Shown: piece by piece, positions 48,062-59,523 of the stretch
How positions within the stretch are numbered: the first letter of the stretch is position 1
Layout: every line of letters starts with the position of its first letter
Origin: Siphonodentalium dalli
Taxonomy: Eukaryota; Mollusca; Scaphopoda; Gadilida; Siphonodentaliidae
DNA: 64,000 nucleotides
Assembly: GCA_032622095.1 (NCBI GenBank)
Contig: CP136069.1
Coordinates: forward strand, 9,936,036-10,000,035
Reading direction: 5' to 3'
The notes under the pieces: generated by a model
Told to the model about the DNA's origin: nothing
The model's input: only the letters and a program-made list of their open reading frames with translations
Databases searched by the model: none
Position numbers and translations under genes: made by a program

Positions 48062-51000
48062 ATGTGGCATCTCCTGCATATATAATATCCATGGTAATAA
48101 AAAAGGGAATTAGTGCCTTTTTTAGTGCTTCCCTCATGTGGTGGGCCTATATGAATGTAGACTCGAAAATTGAAGAAAAAACATATTTCCTAATGCATAT
48201 CAGCATACCTGCCCCAGGAATGTGTGTCTCCACCCGGAGTTCTAGTGTATTTGATAAAAGGGACATCTCCTGCACAGATATATACAAATTCCATGGTCAT
48301 AAAAAGGGAATTAGGGGTCCCAGGGGGCTTGCTTCCCTAATATGGTGCACTGATTGACTTAAATTGGGTAAACAATCCTATTTTCATGCCATCGGTATCC
48401 CTGCCCCATGCAAGTATTTCTCTGCACCATGGAGCTCTAGTGTATTTCAATAAAGGGGCATCTCCTGTACTGATACAAGTATACAATATCCATGGTCATA
48501 AAAAGGGAATTAGGGGTTACAGGGGGCCTACTTCCCTCATATGGTGTACTTATTGACTTAAAATTGGGTAAAAACCCCTATTTTCATGTCATCAGCATCC
48601 ATGCCCCATGTAAGTATTTCTCTCCATCCTGTAGCTCTAGCGTATGTCAATAAGGGGCGGGAATTATGGGTTACAGGGGGCCTGCGTCCCACATGTGGTG
48701 TGCCTATATATAGACTCGAAAATTGAAGAAAAACATTTTTCTGATGCATATTCACATCCCTGCCCCATGAGTGTGTATCTCAACCCGGATCTCTAGTTTA
48801 TTTGATAAAATGGTCATCTCCTGCACCGATATATACAAGTTCCATGTCATACAAGGAAAATTAGGGTCACTGTGGGGTTGTTTCCCTCCTATGGTGTACT
48901 TATTGACTTAAATTGGGTAAAATCCCTATTTTCATGTCATCGGCATCCATGCCACATGCAAGTATTTCTCTCCATCCTGAAGCTCTAGTGTAGTTCAATA
49001 AAGGGGAATCACTTGTACAGATACATACAATATCCATGGTCATAAAAAGGGAATTATGGGTTACAGGGTTCCTGCTTCCCTGATGTGGTGGGCCTATATA
49101 GACTTGAAAATTGAAGAAAACAAATATTTCCTAATGCATATCAGCATACCTGACCCATGCATGTGTGTCTCTACCTGGAGTTCTAGTGTATTTGATAAAA
49201 GGGACATCTCCTGCACAGATACATACAAGTTCCATGGTCATAAAAAGGGAATTAAGGGTCCCTGGGGCTTGCTTCCCTCATATGGTGTACCTATTGACTT
49301 AAAATTGGGTAAAAAACCCTACCCCATGAAAGTATGTCACCATCCCGGAGCTCTAGTGTATTAGAATACAGGGGCGTCTCCTGCACAGATATATACAATA
49401 TCCATGGTCATAAAAAGGGAATTAGGTGTTACATGGGGCCTGCTTTCCTCGTGTGGTGGGCCTACATGTACATGTAGACTCAAAAATTGAAGAAAAAATA
49501 TATTTCATAATGCATATCAGCATACGTGCCCCATGAATGTGTGTCTCCACCCGGATGTCTAGTGTATTTGATAAAAGGGACATCTCCTGAACAGATATGT
49601 ACAAGCTGCATGGTCATAACAAACGAATTAGGGGCCCAGGGGGCTTGCTTCCCTCATATGGTGTACTTATTGACATAAAATTTGGTGAAAAAAGCCTATT
49701 TTCATATCATCATCATCCCTGCCCATGCAAGTTTCTCACCATCCTGGAGCTCTAGCGTATTTGAATAAAGGGGCATCTCCTACATAGATACATACAATAT
49801 CCATGGTCATAAAAAGGGAATTAAGGGTTACAGGTGGCCTGCTTCCCCCATGTGGTGGGACTACATGTACATGTACGTGTACATACATGTATATTCGAAA
49901 ATTTAAGAAAAAACATATTTCCTTATGCATATCAGCATACTTGCCCCATGAATGTGTGTCGCCACCCGGAGCTCTAGTGTATTTGAAAAAAGGAACATCT
50001 CTCAATCATAAAAAGGGAATTAAGGGTTACAGGTGGCCTGCTTCTCTCATGTGGTGGGCCTACATGTACAATTACGTGTACATACATGTAGACTCGAAAA
50101 TTGAAGAAAAACATATTTCCTTATGCATATCAGCATACTTGCCCATGAATGTGCGTCTCCACCCGGAGTTCTAGTGTATTTGATAAAAGAGGCATATCCT
50201 GCACAGATATATACAAGTGCCATGGTCACAAAAGGGGAATTAGGGGCCATGGGGGCTTGCTTTCCCTCATATGGTGTACTTATTGACATAAAATTGGGTA
50301 AAAACACGTATTTTCATGTTGTCAGTATCCCTGCCGATGCAAGTATGTCACCACCCCGGAGCTCTAATGTATTTGAATAAAGGAGCATCTCCTGCACAGA
50401 TACATACAATATCCATGGTCATCAAAGGGGAATTGGGGGTTACATGGGGCCTGCTTCCCTAATGTGGTGGGCCTATATAGACTCGAAAATTGAAGAAAAA
50501 ACATATTTCCTAATGCATATCAGCATACATGCCCCATGAAAGTGTGTCTCCACCAGGAGCTCTAGAGTATTTCCTGTACAGATATATACAAGTTCCATGG
50601 TCATAAATAGGGAATTAGGGGTCCCTGGGAGCTTGCTTCCCTCATGGTGTACTTATTGACTTAAAATAATTTTTTGGGTAAAAACCCCTATTTTCATATC
50701 ATCACCATTCCTGCCCCATGCAAGTATATCTCCGTCCTGGTGCTCTGGTGTATTTGAATAAAGGGCATCTCCTGTACATATATTTACAATATCCATGGTC
50801 ATAAAAATGGAATACATGGGGCCTGCTTCCCTCATGTGGTGGGCCTATATAGACTCGAAAATTGAAACAAAAACATATTTCCTAATGCATATCAGGATCA
50901 CTGCCCATGAATGTTTATCTCCACTCGGAGCTCTAGTGTTTTTGGTAAAAGGGACATCTCCTGCACATATACATGTATATACAAGTTCCATGGTCATAAA

Positions 51001-51470
51001 AAGGGAATTCGGGGTCCATGGGGCGGCTTGCTTCCCCCATATGAATGGCAGCAAGCCATATTTCCGACTAAATCCTGAACAATTCTGTTGTGGTTAAGGA
51101 GTCGATTACTTAGGGCATTGCTGTACTTATTGACGTAAAATTGGGTAAAACCCCCTATTTTGATGTCATCAGCATCCCTGCCCCGTGCAAGTATGTCTCC
51201 ATTCTGGAACTCTAGTGTATTTGAATAAAGGGGCATCTCCTGCAGACCTGCACAGATGCATTCAACATCCATAGTCATCAAAAGGGAATCAGGGGTTACA
51301 GGGGGTCTGCTTCCCTCATGTGGGGTGGGCCTATATAGACTCGAAAATGGAAGAAAAAACATATGTCCTGATGCATATCAACTTCCCTGTCCCATGAATG
51401 TTTGTCTCCACCTGGAGCTCTGGTGTATTTGATAAAAGGGACATCGCCTGCACAGATATATACAAGTTCT
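48062..51470 (+). repeat. 200-bp satellite with alternating A and B monomers, about 17 copies
   Basis: All monomers share CATGGTCATAAAAAGGGAAT TAGGGG and CATCTCCTGCACAGATA. Type A continues with GTGGTGGGCCTATATAGACT and ATGCATATCAGCATAC. Type B continues with TATGGTGTACTTATTGACTT and AAATTGGGTAAAAACCCCTA. Mostly regular ABAB order makes a ~400-bp higher-order unit. Open frames inside are artefacts. One half-MITE interrupts it at 51042-51118. Confidence 0.95.
51042..51118 (-). mobile_element. Half of the Tc1/mariner-like MITE inserted in the satellite
   Basis: GAATGGCAGCAAGCCATATT to GGCATTGCTG followed by TA matches the right half of the full element at 61152-61329. It replaces a couple of bases of a B monomer (..CCATAT / TGTACTTATTGAC..). 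Confidence 0.75.
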
Positions 51471-51689
51471 ATATATATATGGTAATCTATGAAAAGTTCC
51501 TAGCCAAAGTGTTGATTCAATGAATATTTCCAACAGTTGAAAGTATTGAAATAACAGTTAACTGTTGCAACATTCCAACCCATTGGGTGCAAATTTATGT
51601 CCCATTTCTATTTGTGAATTCATGCATTCGTTATTGTCATATAAATACATTTGAGGGCTCGCAAATTACGTTTACGATTAGTCATATTA

Positions 51690-51835
51690 AGCACTTAGTG
51701 GTCTTAAACCAGTTATTTCTTGTACTGCATGGTGCGGGCCACAGTGAAAAAACATTATAAAGAACGTACATCTGGTAAGTTATGAGTTTATTCGTGTTAT
51801 TGTCAGCCCACGATGAAATTAGAATCTACCAATAT
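51690..51835 (+). repeat. Dispersed repeat, family B, copy 1 (left part)
   Basis: Similar to 53330-53440: TAGTGGTCTTA, GCGGGCC, TATAAAGARCGT and GATGAAATTA occur in the same order. The right part of the family (GTCAATATGAGTC..) lies at 52177-52300 here but is contiguous in copy 2, so about 340 bp are extra in this copy. Confidence 0.65.
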
Positions 51836-51989
51836 ATAATATCAAATCCAAGTTCCTTGTGTATGTCTGTCTATCTGCAATTCCGTAACGATTTTCCTTC
51901 GACAGTAGAAGACGACACACAACATTTCAGGCCAATCTATACATGACGACTTGAGATTTAACGCGTTTCGGAAAAGTTATTAAAGCGGT

Positions 51990-52173
51990 ATGTCCACTGA
52001 TATTTTCAATTCGAATGTGCTTTCAGCGGCGCCCGTCATGAAAAAACACCAACAACAAATTCCGGACATACTCGGCGTACCGTTGACCGGATTTCTATAT
52101 ATCGTTTTCAGTGGTTGCGATATTTTCCTGCGCGTCATGTTCGTCACCCGTCATTTGGACGGGCAATCGCATT
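51990..52173 (+). CDS. Candidate first exon, hypothetical
   Basis: ATG at 51990 opens MSTDIFNSNVLSAAPVMKKH, continuing for about 61 codons to a donor-like CATT|GTAAGT. A hydrophobic stretch (LTGFLYIVFSGCDIFLRVMF) could be a membrane segment. It sits in the part of family B copy 1 that is missing from copy 2, downstream of a TATAAAGAACG motif at 51756. No family is recognised, and the downstream exons were not found. Confidence 0.3.
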
Positions 52174-52300
52174 GTAAGTCAATATGAGTCCACAATGGCA
52201 CTAAAAGGACTCTCGATTTCAGTTCGTTATGAAATCAAAATGAGGCGAGTCTAAGCTCATTATGAACCAAAAACAGATAATATTATAAGTCTGTAACGTG

Positions 52301-52729
52301 ATATTGTTCATGAGAACATACTGCCCATTCAATCTCATTATTCCCATTCATATGATCAATTGTATCAGCATTCTGGTGGCAAGCGTATCTTTATAAATAA
52401 CACGTTTGATTAATTTTATAATTTACGGTTTAGGCAAACAAATTATGACATATATCAAAATAAACCTCTTATAAACTTCTTTCCCAGTTACAGAGTTTAT
52501 GTCCAGGCTATGTATGATGAAGAGTTTTATCAAAATCAGTTTCTGGAAACAACATGTGTGTTTATAAACAACTATATATATTCACCTAAAATAAAGGCCG
52601 TCATTATGATCGGACTTAATTAATATGTATGAACAAATTTACGATTATACAAAATAATAGATATTTCACTAAATAATTTATATAATGGACAGTTGCCGAG
52701 CGTGTTTATGATACTCTGCGGAATTCGAT
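52301..52729. other. Non-genic sequence
   Basis: AT-rich. No supported gene. Confidence 0.35.
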
Positions 52730-53023
52730 TGGGGCCACTACCTAATGACGCTACTGGCGCACACCGAACGCACCAACAAAACATACGCCATTAGCAGCGA
52801 GCCGAAAGCGCCAGAATCGGCAACTTTGCGCGACAGTATTGCACACCTTTTGGCGCTTGTGTATCTTTTGGCGTGCGCCAAAATGTGCGATATCATCGCT
52901 CCAAAATGTGCGCCCTACATGTATATAATGTCGCACATTTTTGGCGCTTCTGGTGGTTTCGACGCACTGCTAATGGCGTATGTTTTGGCGCGCGCCAGAA
53001 GCGCTATTAGAAAGTGGCTCTAA
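52730..53023. mobile_element. GGCGC-rich foldback MITE, ~294 bp
   Basis: Long inverted ends start around TTGGGGCCACTACCTAATGA and are matched by the complement near 53000-53023. Inner arms AAAACATACGCCATTAGCAG (52777) and its complement (52965-52985), then AAAATGTGCG inverted pairs in the centre. An open frame of 92 codons crosses the element only through the palindrome. Confidence 0.75.
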
Positions 53024-53329
53024 CAGTATTTCATAATATTCTGAACATGTTCGGCAATGAACTCAAACTTACATTATCGTTATCCTCATTGTTTAGGCGC
53101 CGCTTTTTGGCGCCCTGTGTCTCAACGTTAGCGGTAGGTGTAAACAACGTCTTGCTTACCGTTACCTCTACCTGCAACAACAAAAAAAACATGATAAGCT
53201 GTCAAGATATTATAATACTTAAATAATACTATTTAAAAACAATCGGTGGCGCTACAAAACTACACCTAACTATATTCGGTTTTGAATTTGTTCCAGAGTC
53301 GAAATTCTCAAAAAGACACAATGAAGATG

Positions 53330-53570
53330 AAATAAGCCCATAGTGGTCTTATACCCGCTATTCCGTTGACTGGCGCGGGCCGGATTGGAAACAGACTATA
53401 AAGAGCGTTCATTTGGTATGCCGTGAGTTGGATGAAATTATAATAAGTCAATATGAGTCAATAATGGCACTAAAATGACTATCAATGTCCGTTTGTTATG
53501 GACTCAACAAGAAGACATTCCAAGACCAGTATGAACCTAAAACAAATCCTATTATAAGTGATTATAAGTG
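53330..53570 (+). repeat. Dispersed repeat, family B, copy 2
   Basis: Contiguous equivalent of 51690-51835 joined to 52177-52300, including TATAAAGAGCGTTC near 53397. Confidence 0.65.
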
Positions 53571-53777
53571 ACGTATTATAAAGTAATCATTTGTCACAAG
53601 AAGATACAACATTGGACACAGCCATTTACGTGGTTTGAAAATAAAAAAAAATTGTTCGGAGTTAGTCTATTAATGATACGGTAGAATAACAGAGCGTTCA
53701 TTACACGTCTGTGCGAAGCTTGAAAAAATGTACAACCGTGGCTCATTCGAGCTTCCAAATTATGTCTACGTATAATA

Positions 53778-54125
53778 TGTAATAGCTGCTCAATATCAAA
53801 GCTTTCGGACACAGGCCTTCCTCAGTGATGATCCAAACTACACTGTCGGCTACATGTTACAAGATTACTTATCTAAATCTAAATTTATATTAGCTTATCT
53901 AAATCTAAATATGTAATAGCTGCTCAATATCAAAGCTTTCGGTCACAGACCTTCCTTAGTGATGATCCAAAATACACTTTGGGCCACATGTTACAAGATT
54001 ACTTATCTAAATTTAGATTTAGGTAAGTAATCTTGTAACATGTAGCAGAACGTGTATTTTGGATGATCACAGAGGAAGGCCTGTGGTCGAAAGCTTTGAT
54101 ATTGAGCAGCTATTATATATTAAAT
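53778..54125. repeat. Three-copy repeat: two direct, one inverted (~108 bp)
   Basis: 53778-53885 and 53909-54018 are direct copies running from TAATAGCTGCTCAATATCAA to ACAAGATTACTTATCTAAAT. 54019-54125 is the inverted copy, joined through a tight palindrome (ATCTAAATTTAGAT). Foldback element with one duplicated arm. Confidence 0.85.
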
Positions 54126-54302
54126 GCTGATGTAACTACACGGCCCGTCTAATGTTTGGATCAACCACAACATTCCAATTATGTCTTCGTAATTTTGGTG
54201 GCCCGATAATATAGGTTGATAAATACACGAAATATTGATATACCGACATCATATGGTATGAAAAATACTTTACACGGTCACAACCATTTTAATTTTTTTC
54301 GC

Positions 54303-54783
54303 TCAGTTGTAGACCAACCAGAGAACACGTCTATGAATACAAGGACCTTTTACACAGTTCTGTATAATAATTAAACAAGATTCAATTTCTTTTCGATCAC
54401 AAATGAGTTTATTTTCTCTGTGCCTCGATTCGCGTTTACGATTTGATGAGAACTGAATTGTCGCACCACGAATGTCCAATATCATTGCGTCAAGGAAGAG
54501 TTTTTATAGCATGGGGGATTTCCGACAAGGAGTGCCATCTGGCTTGTACAATGTCATATCTAACTATATTCTCGTGCATGATTGTTTTTACAGTCGATGC
54601 ACTCCTTTTCATGCAGCAGGGAGTTATTAAATTTCCAAAATCCGACCCCCTTTCCGAGTTGTTAATTTCTATTGTGATTTTAATCATGGGGTGCTCCGAT
54701 CTATAAGGAGGTAACATATCTGGTCCAGTTTCTAGTAAACTTAAAAGATCTGAAGAAATTATAAAAGAGTGCAACCTTGCCAT
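54303..54783 (-). pseudogene. L1/Tx1-like LINE fragment: endonuclease C-terminus and linker
   Basis: The minus-strand frame starting at 54783 reads FIISSDLLSLLETGPDMLPP then YRSEHPMI (the APE endonuclease SDH box with Asp to Glu) and NNSERGSDFGN, where LINEs usually carry a Trp/Phe-rich NNFERG..FWKFN motif. A second frame continues RGATIQFSSNRKRESRHREN to 54379. The order is endonuclease end then the linker before the RT. Frame breaks mark it as dead. Confidence 0.8.
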
Positions 54784-54789
54784 TTTAAT

Positions 54790-55050
54790 TGGGGATTAAT
54801 GGAAGGTCGTTGAGGGAGGTTATTGTCTTAGCTACATAGTTAGTAGGTTTCTCGCCTTGTTCGACCCATTGAGCACGAGATCGAATCATGGCTTCGCGAA
54901 TATTATCTTTTCTCATATCTTGAATGTTTTAATCTAATTCATAAATTTTTCATAAAAGGGAATTTTTATCTTCGGGAAATTTTCAGTTCAATTTCTTTTC
55001 GATCACAAATGAGTTTATTTTCTCTGTGCTTCGAATCGCGTTTGCGATAG
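54790..55050 (-). pseudogene. L1/Tx1-like LINE fragment: linker and RT start
   Basis: On the minus strand it begins with the same linker segment as 54379-54445 (RENKLICDRKEIE). It then changes frame to EAMIRSRAQWVEQGEKPTNY, a motif that precedes the RT domain in this LINE group. It lies upstream of the endonuclease fragment on that strand, the reverse of the normal order. These are therefore two separate truncated copies or a rearranged one. The shared 66-bp linker explains the direct repeat 54379-54445 / 54985-55049. Confidence 0.75.
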
Positions 55051-55469
55051 GACCAAGTAGTGTGGAGAAATACTCCCCTCCAGCTGAAGAGGGTTTCCTA
55101 TAAGTAAGCCGGAACGTTGTGATATATAACCATGGGTAAATTTTTATACTCGCGTCACAACAATGTCAGTCTGCTAATAAACCCCCAATACAACCGGGTT
55201 ATTCTATTAATAAGCCCCAAATACCCATGTCTAAAAGTAATCCATCCATTTCTATGCCAAAACCAACAACGTATCTTAGACATGCATATGTGATCAAAGG
55301 TCAGTAACGATAGCACTTTTACAGCCAACATGTTCGACCATGCTGGTGGCAGTTTTGTGACAGTAATGGCCCTTTGCCTAAAGTCTTCAGAGAACAGGTC
55401 CGGGATCTAAATATATTTCTCCAAGGTTCTCCGTCCCAATGCTCGTGAGCTGGGTGAGCAATTTGAGGA

Positions 55470-57087
55470 TCTTCCTAAATGAACACTGGAACTACCGGAC
55501 TATTCCAGTGTCACATGTATTATTGGAAACATAAGGCTTATACATATCAAACAGTTCGGTACCGATATGGGAGTGGTCCCTCCGCAAAGTGGACACAATA
55601 TATAGCACCGTGCATTACTTCAAACTCGTGTTTGACATATTGTCGCGTCCTCGCAGCTATTCTAAAGAGACTAACTGTCAAGGAGTGTGAGGAATTATTG
55701 AAGTCAAACGCGCCTCTCTGGCTTATTCACATCATGCGGGGCTACATATGCACATGTCGGATTCCCTCTGCAGATTTGCGGAAGCGCGTATATCATTCAT
55801 CAGATTAACCGAGCCATTATTGGCCCCTGCCGCTTTGTAAGCAGTCTGTCTGGTGCAATATGGACCACCATTTCTCCTCCGACACCAACCACCATCGCTA
55901 ATCCTCCGACACCAATCGCCACTTTGAGCGAACTCCCTCGGAAGGAGAGGAGGAATGAGCGATATAAGAACATTTGTGTTGCAATTGTCAGCCAAATTAT
56001 TCTGAGCGACGTAACAATCCGTTCCCGTTCTCCATTGAAACTTTCGTCATCTCCATCAGCCATAGTGTATGTTGCACCCAATAGCAGTCTTTTGACCACC
56101 ACCACTCAGATTCAGAAATCAAAACTTTCGGCATCTTCATCAACCATAGTGTATGTTGCACCCAATCGGATCAATGTGACTACCACAATTTATAAAGCTG
56201 TACTTACCTCTACGAACAGGGCAATTGCAAACAAACCTGTCTCTAAACAAAAACTAACTGGTTTTGATTCCCATTTCCATTTGGACAGGATGTGTTCTAT
56301 AGTCAAAAACTGAATCAACACACCACTGCTTCAGATGCGATTAGAATGGCAAACGTCTATTTCCTCAACATCCGCGGTCATTGGTGGCCTGCAAGTGTTC
56401 TGCCACCCAGAAAAGTATCCTGATATTAATGCCCTCAGCTGTGATCCACAATGAAAGGTAGCGGTAGGTTGCCACCCCAAGAAGTTTTCGAAGTTGCCTG
56501 TGCCGTCCATGATGGACAAGTTTAAGGCCCTCATTAATCATCATGGCGTAGTTGTTATCGGTGAGTTTGGCCTTGATCGTTCAGTTAAGTTTACCGATCG
56601 AGATCTTCTGTTGCAGTCTGCCCTTTTCTGGGATATTTTGGGCTTGGCCCGTCAACCTGTAAACATATTAGATTGCATCTGAGGGAAGGTCCCGATCAGC
56701 ATTTGAGTTCAGATGTTAGTTTCACCGCTTTGGAAGCAGTGTGCACCGACTCATACAAAACAGATCATTCCCTTTCACTGTTTCAGTGGCTCGAAAATAT
56801 GGTTGACGCCTGGTAGTACCATTGACATAACACGTTCTTGTTTACCGCTGTCTTTGCAGGGTTTAATGGCGCACACAAGGAGGTTATTCGAGTCATCCGG
56901 GCTAACACATTACTGCTCAAATCAGACGTGTCCCACTTCGACGAGCCTTTACTTCCCCCACGGTCATTGGTGAAGTGGCCATGTCCCTAGAACGGATCCT
57001 GGGTACAACTTCTGGCCAGAGGAAGTGCTGGAAGGTACACAACTGAATGCACAATTCTTGTACGGCATTGAACCAAACAGCCACTAA
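55470..57087 (+). pseudogene. TatD-like metal-dependent hydrolase (TATDN-type), decayed
   Basis: The confident part is 56260-57087. It shows FDSHFHLDRM with the HxH pair at 56272 and 56278, GCHP (56467), GEFGLDR (56560) with the metal-binding Glu, HCFSG (56776), LLLKSD (56910) and a C-terminal LNAQFLYG. This is the motif order of TatD nucleases, which hydrolyse DNA or RNA ends using metal ions. Stops at 56311, 56452 and 56680 and several frame changes disable it. Upstream, 55479-56260 has protein-like frames, including an imperfect ~78-bp internal duplication (AIVYVAPN / TIVYVAPN). These may be its N-terminal region, which is inference. No intron is apparent in the domain. Confidence 0.82.
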
Positions 57088-57505
57088 ATGTCAAAATTAA
57101 AGCAAAAATTCAATTATTTAAGCTGACCTGTCATTCTAAATTGATTTTCGGCTTTTGGCTTGTAGAAGACATTCTCGTTTTCGACTTCTGTTTCAATATT
57201 TTACCAAATTAAGAGTGTTTAGTGTTGTTAGTAACTGAAAATAGAGTCAGATTAGTTTCTTCGACCGCGCTTATTTCCATAATCTAGGGGTAACTTGTAA
57301 TTTTTACACCATTGTATACCGCCCAGACTTACAATGTTTAAATGTACTGGTGTCACGACTTTTCAATGCTGTACGCCAGCATGTGCGGTGTAAATTTCAT
57401 TTTTTATGTGATTGTGCAATTCTGTGATTGCGTAAAAACAGGATTGGTTAATTCGTCACAAACTTTGAATTCATCTGTCTTAAACATTCGCGGCCGAATT
57501 CTGGT
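57088..57505. other. Non-genic sequence
   Basis: No supported gene. Confidence 0.4.
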
Positions 57506-57666
57506 CCCTGGTCTAGACCAGGGTTTCATGTAAACTATAGTCTAGACCAGGCCGAAACCACGGTGATCGCGATGTGTTACCCAGCTTCGAGGCGAGTAAG
57601 CTGGGATTATTGGTCAGCACTGGTCCGTATTCTCGTCTTTTTGAAACTCAGGTTTACGTAAACCTG
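57506..57666. repeat. Cluster of perfect 18-bp palindromes
   Basis: CCCTGGTCTAGACCAGGG (57506-57523), a second GTCTAGACCAGG (57540) and CAGGTTTACGTAAACCTG (57649-57666). The flanks GCCGAATTCTGGTCC and GGTCCGTATTCTCG are loosely inverted. Possibly a MITE or a set of dyad binding sites. Confidence 0.6.
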
Positions 57667-58503
57667 GTTTGCCTTCTTATTGTCATTCAAGCCTTTGTCG
57701 GTCTGTTCATAATTCGAACCATGTGGTAACGTACAAGTTCTGGTAACAGAAACATAAGTATTTTTTGGAAGCATTTATCTTTATGTTAAAGTGACACAAC
57801 AATCTTCACCAATATACCCCCATTGACTGAAGCAATGATAAGGCGGAATCCCGCAGATATCTATTTTTAGCCACAATTCCATCCGCACGATCCGATTGGT
57901 CGGCGACCTTTCGTCACCAATTTGATACGATTGTTTTTACGACTTTGGAATAATAAATCACTCTCATTCTCAAGACGAAGTAAATTAATTAAAACCTAGT
58001 TAGAACGTATATTTGAATTGGATTATCGGAGTTTTAACTCGGTGTATGGTGCGTTGAGTGTTGGGTCGTCACATATGAATTCAACGATTATTGCCTGGAA
58101 AACTGGTCAAAACTCGTTTCGAATAAGTTCGTGTGTTGTTGACATTGTAATTGAATATTGTCAACAGCGGGAATTCTCAGCCTGATGACCAAGGAGCCGA
58201 GTGACTCGGGTCTCAATGGGACCTGTTGGAGAACCAATCGTTCAAACACGCAGATTTAAAAAAAACAGTGTGGGTAGATAGCGTCAGACAAATGTACATG
58301 TAGCAAGTGCAATTTGACACTGAAATGTACTAATATGCATGTATGGCTTTGGATTGGACTGGCTGCATTATGCCTACACTGACTACATACAGACCCTGCA
58401 GATTCAAATTCAACAAGTCTCAACAGTGACCCGTATAGTATTAAAATGACTAATTTCAAAATGTGTGGCCCAATATTAGATATATTTTTTTGTTGGGGGA
58501 AGT
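57667..58503. other. Non-genic sequence
   Basis: No supported gene. A short family D piece (GATCATGCCATGAATGATCT) starts at 58507. Confidence 0.35.
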
Positions 58504-58564
58504 GTAGATCATGCCATGAATGATCTCTACTCTGGGTAATATGATTATGAGAGGCCACATTCAC

Positions 58565-58747
58565 ATTGAATTGCGCTTAAGTGCAATTGAATGCGCTTAA
58601 GCAAAATTTATTGCACTTAAGGGCAAACGATTGTGCATAAGTGCGATAAAATATTGTGCTTAAGTACAAATAGGGCATTCATGCTTAAGCATTATGAGTT
58701 GCACTTAAGCATGATTAATTGCGCTCAATTAGTGCAATTAATTGTAA
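58565..58747. repeat. Array of CTTAAG-centred palindromes, left cluster
   Basis: About nine diverged ~20-bp units of the form TTGCGCTTAAGTGCAATT, each nearly palindromic on CTTAAG (six exact CTTAAG sites). Confidence 0.8.
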
Positions 58748-59523
58748 CTACTATCTAGCCTACCCATAAAATATTAATTGTCATAACCTGGAGTATCGCC
58801 TAGCATCACAAGAAGAGCATGTGCTAATTTTAACCTTTTTAAATAAGCCTAGTACAGTTACCTCTAACTGTATGTGTGCAACATTCAAAGATAATCCATA
58901 ATGTCATATAATTATCAGCGTCCCTTATATCCAAAAAATGGATGTCTCCTCTAGTATGTTTTAATATATTTTTTTTAAAGAATTTTTGCACAGATTTGGG
59001 CCATAGCTATGGTCATATAGCAATAATGTGGTGTCACTGTATGAGGGTTTACTTATTTACTTAAATCGTGTGAAAAACCCTAAATATTGTCATATTATCA
59101 GCATCCCTGTCCCAAAAATATGTGTTTCATTCTGGGAGCTTTGGTGTCTCACTCCTCGAGCTCTGGTAGTTTTATTAAATCAGCGTCTCTTGTAGTATGT
59201 CCATGTCATAAACTGTAGCGCGAATATGGTGTCACTGAGGACCTGCTTCCCTCATATGGTGCACATGTATACTGGTATATACTCGAAAATCAAAGTTGCA
59301 CCAACTAATACAGAAGTCAATGCTATCACGAATTGCCTGAACTAAAACAGAAGGTAATGCTATCGCGAGTCTACCATATCAATAAAGAACTTAGACTTGC
59401 TCCCTACCCATCCAAATTAATGAAAACAAGAGGTGATATGTCAGTAAGAACTATAAGGTTGAGTTATGGATAAACCTATTTATTCACCAGGGGTGTTTTA
59501 TATAATAGTTACATATAACCATG
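58748..59523. other. Non-genic sequence between the CTTAAG arrays
   Basis: No gene. Phrases such as CCTCATATGGTGCAC near 59252, TACTCGAAAAT near 59280 and CATATTATCAGCATCCCTG near 59091 resemble the 200-bp satellite of 48-51 kb. A strongly diverged relic of about three monomers therefore lies at about 58905-59290. Confidence 0.5.

Noticed and set aside
47775-48062. Possible exon ending CAT|GTAAGT
   Set aside because: Contains a perfect 14-bp inverted pair at its two ends (47789 and 47867), more typical of a foldback fragment; kept only as a hairpin feature.
52745-53023. 92-codon open frame, plus a 61-codon frame on the minus strand
   Set aside because: Coincides with a GGCGC-rich palindromic element; the frames follow from the inverted repeat.
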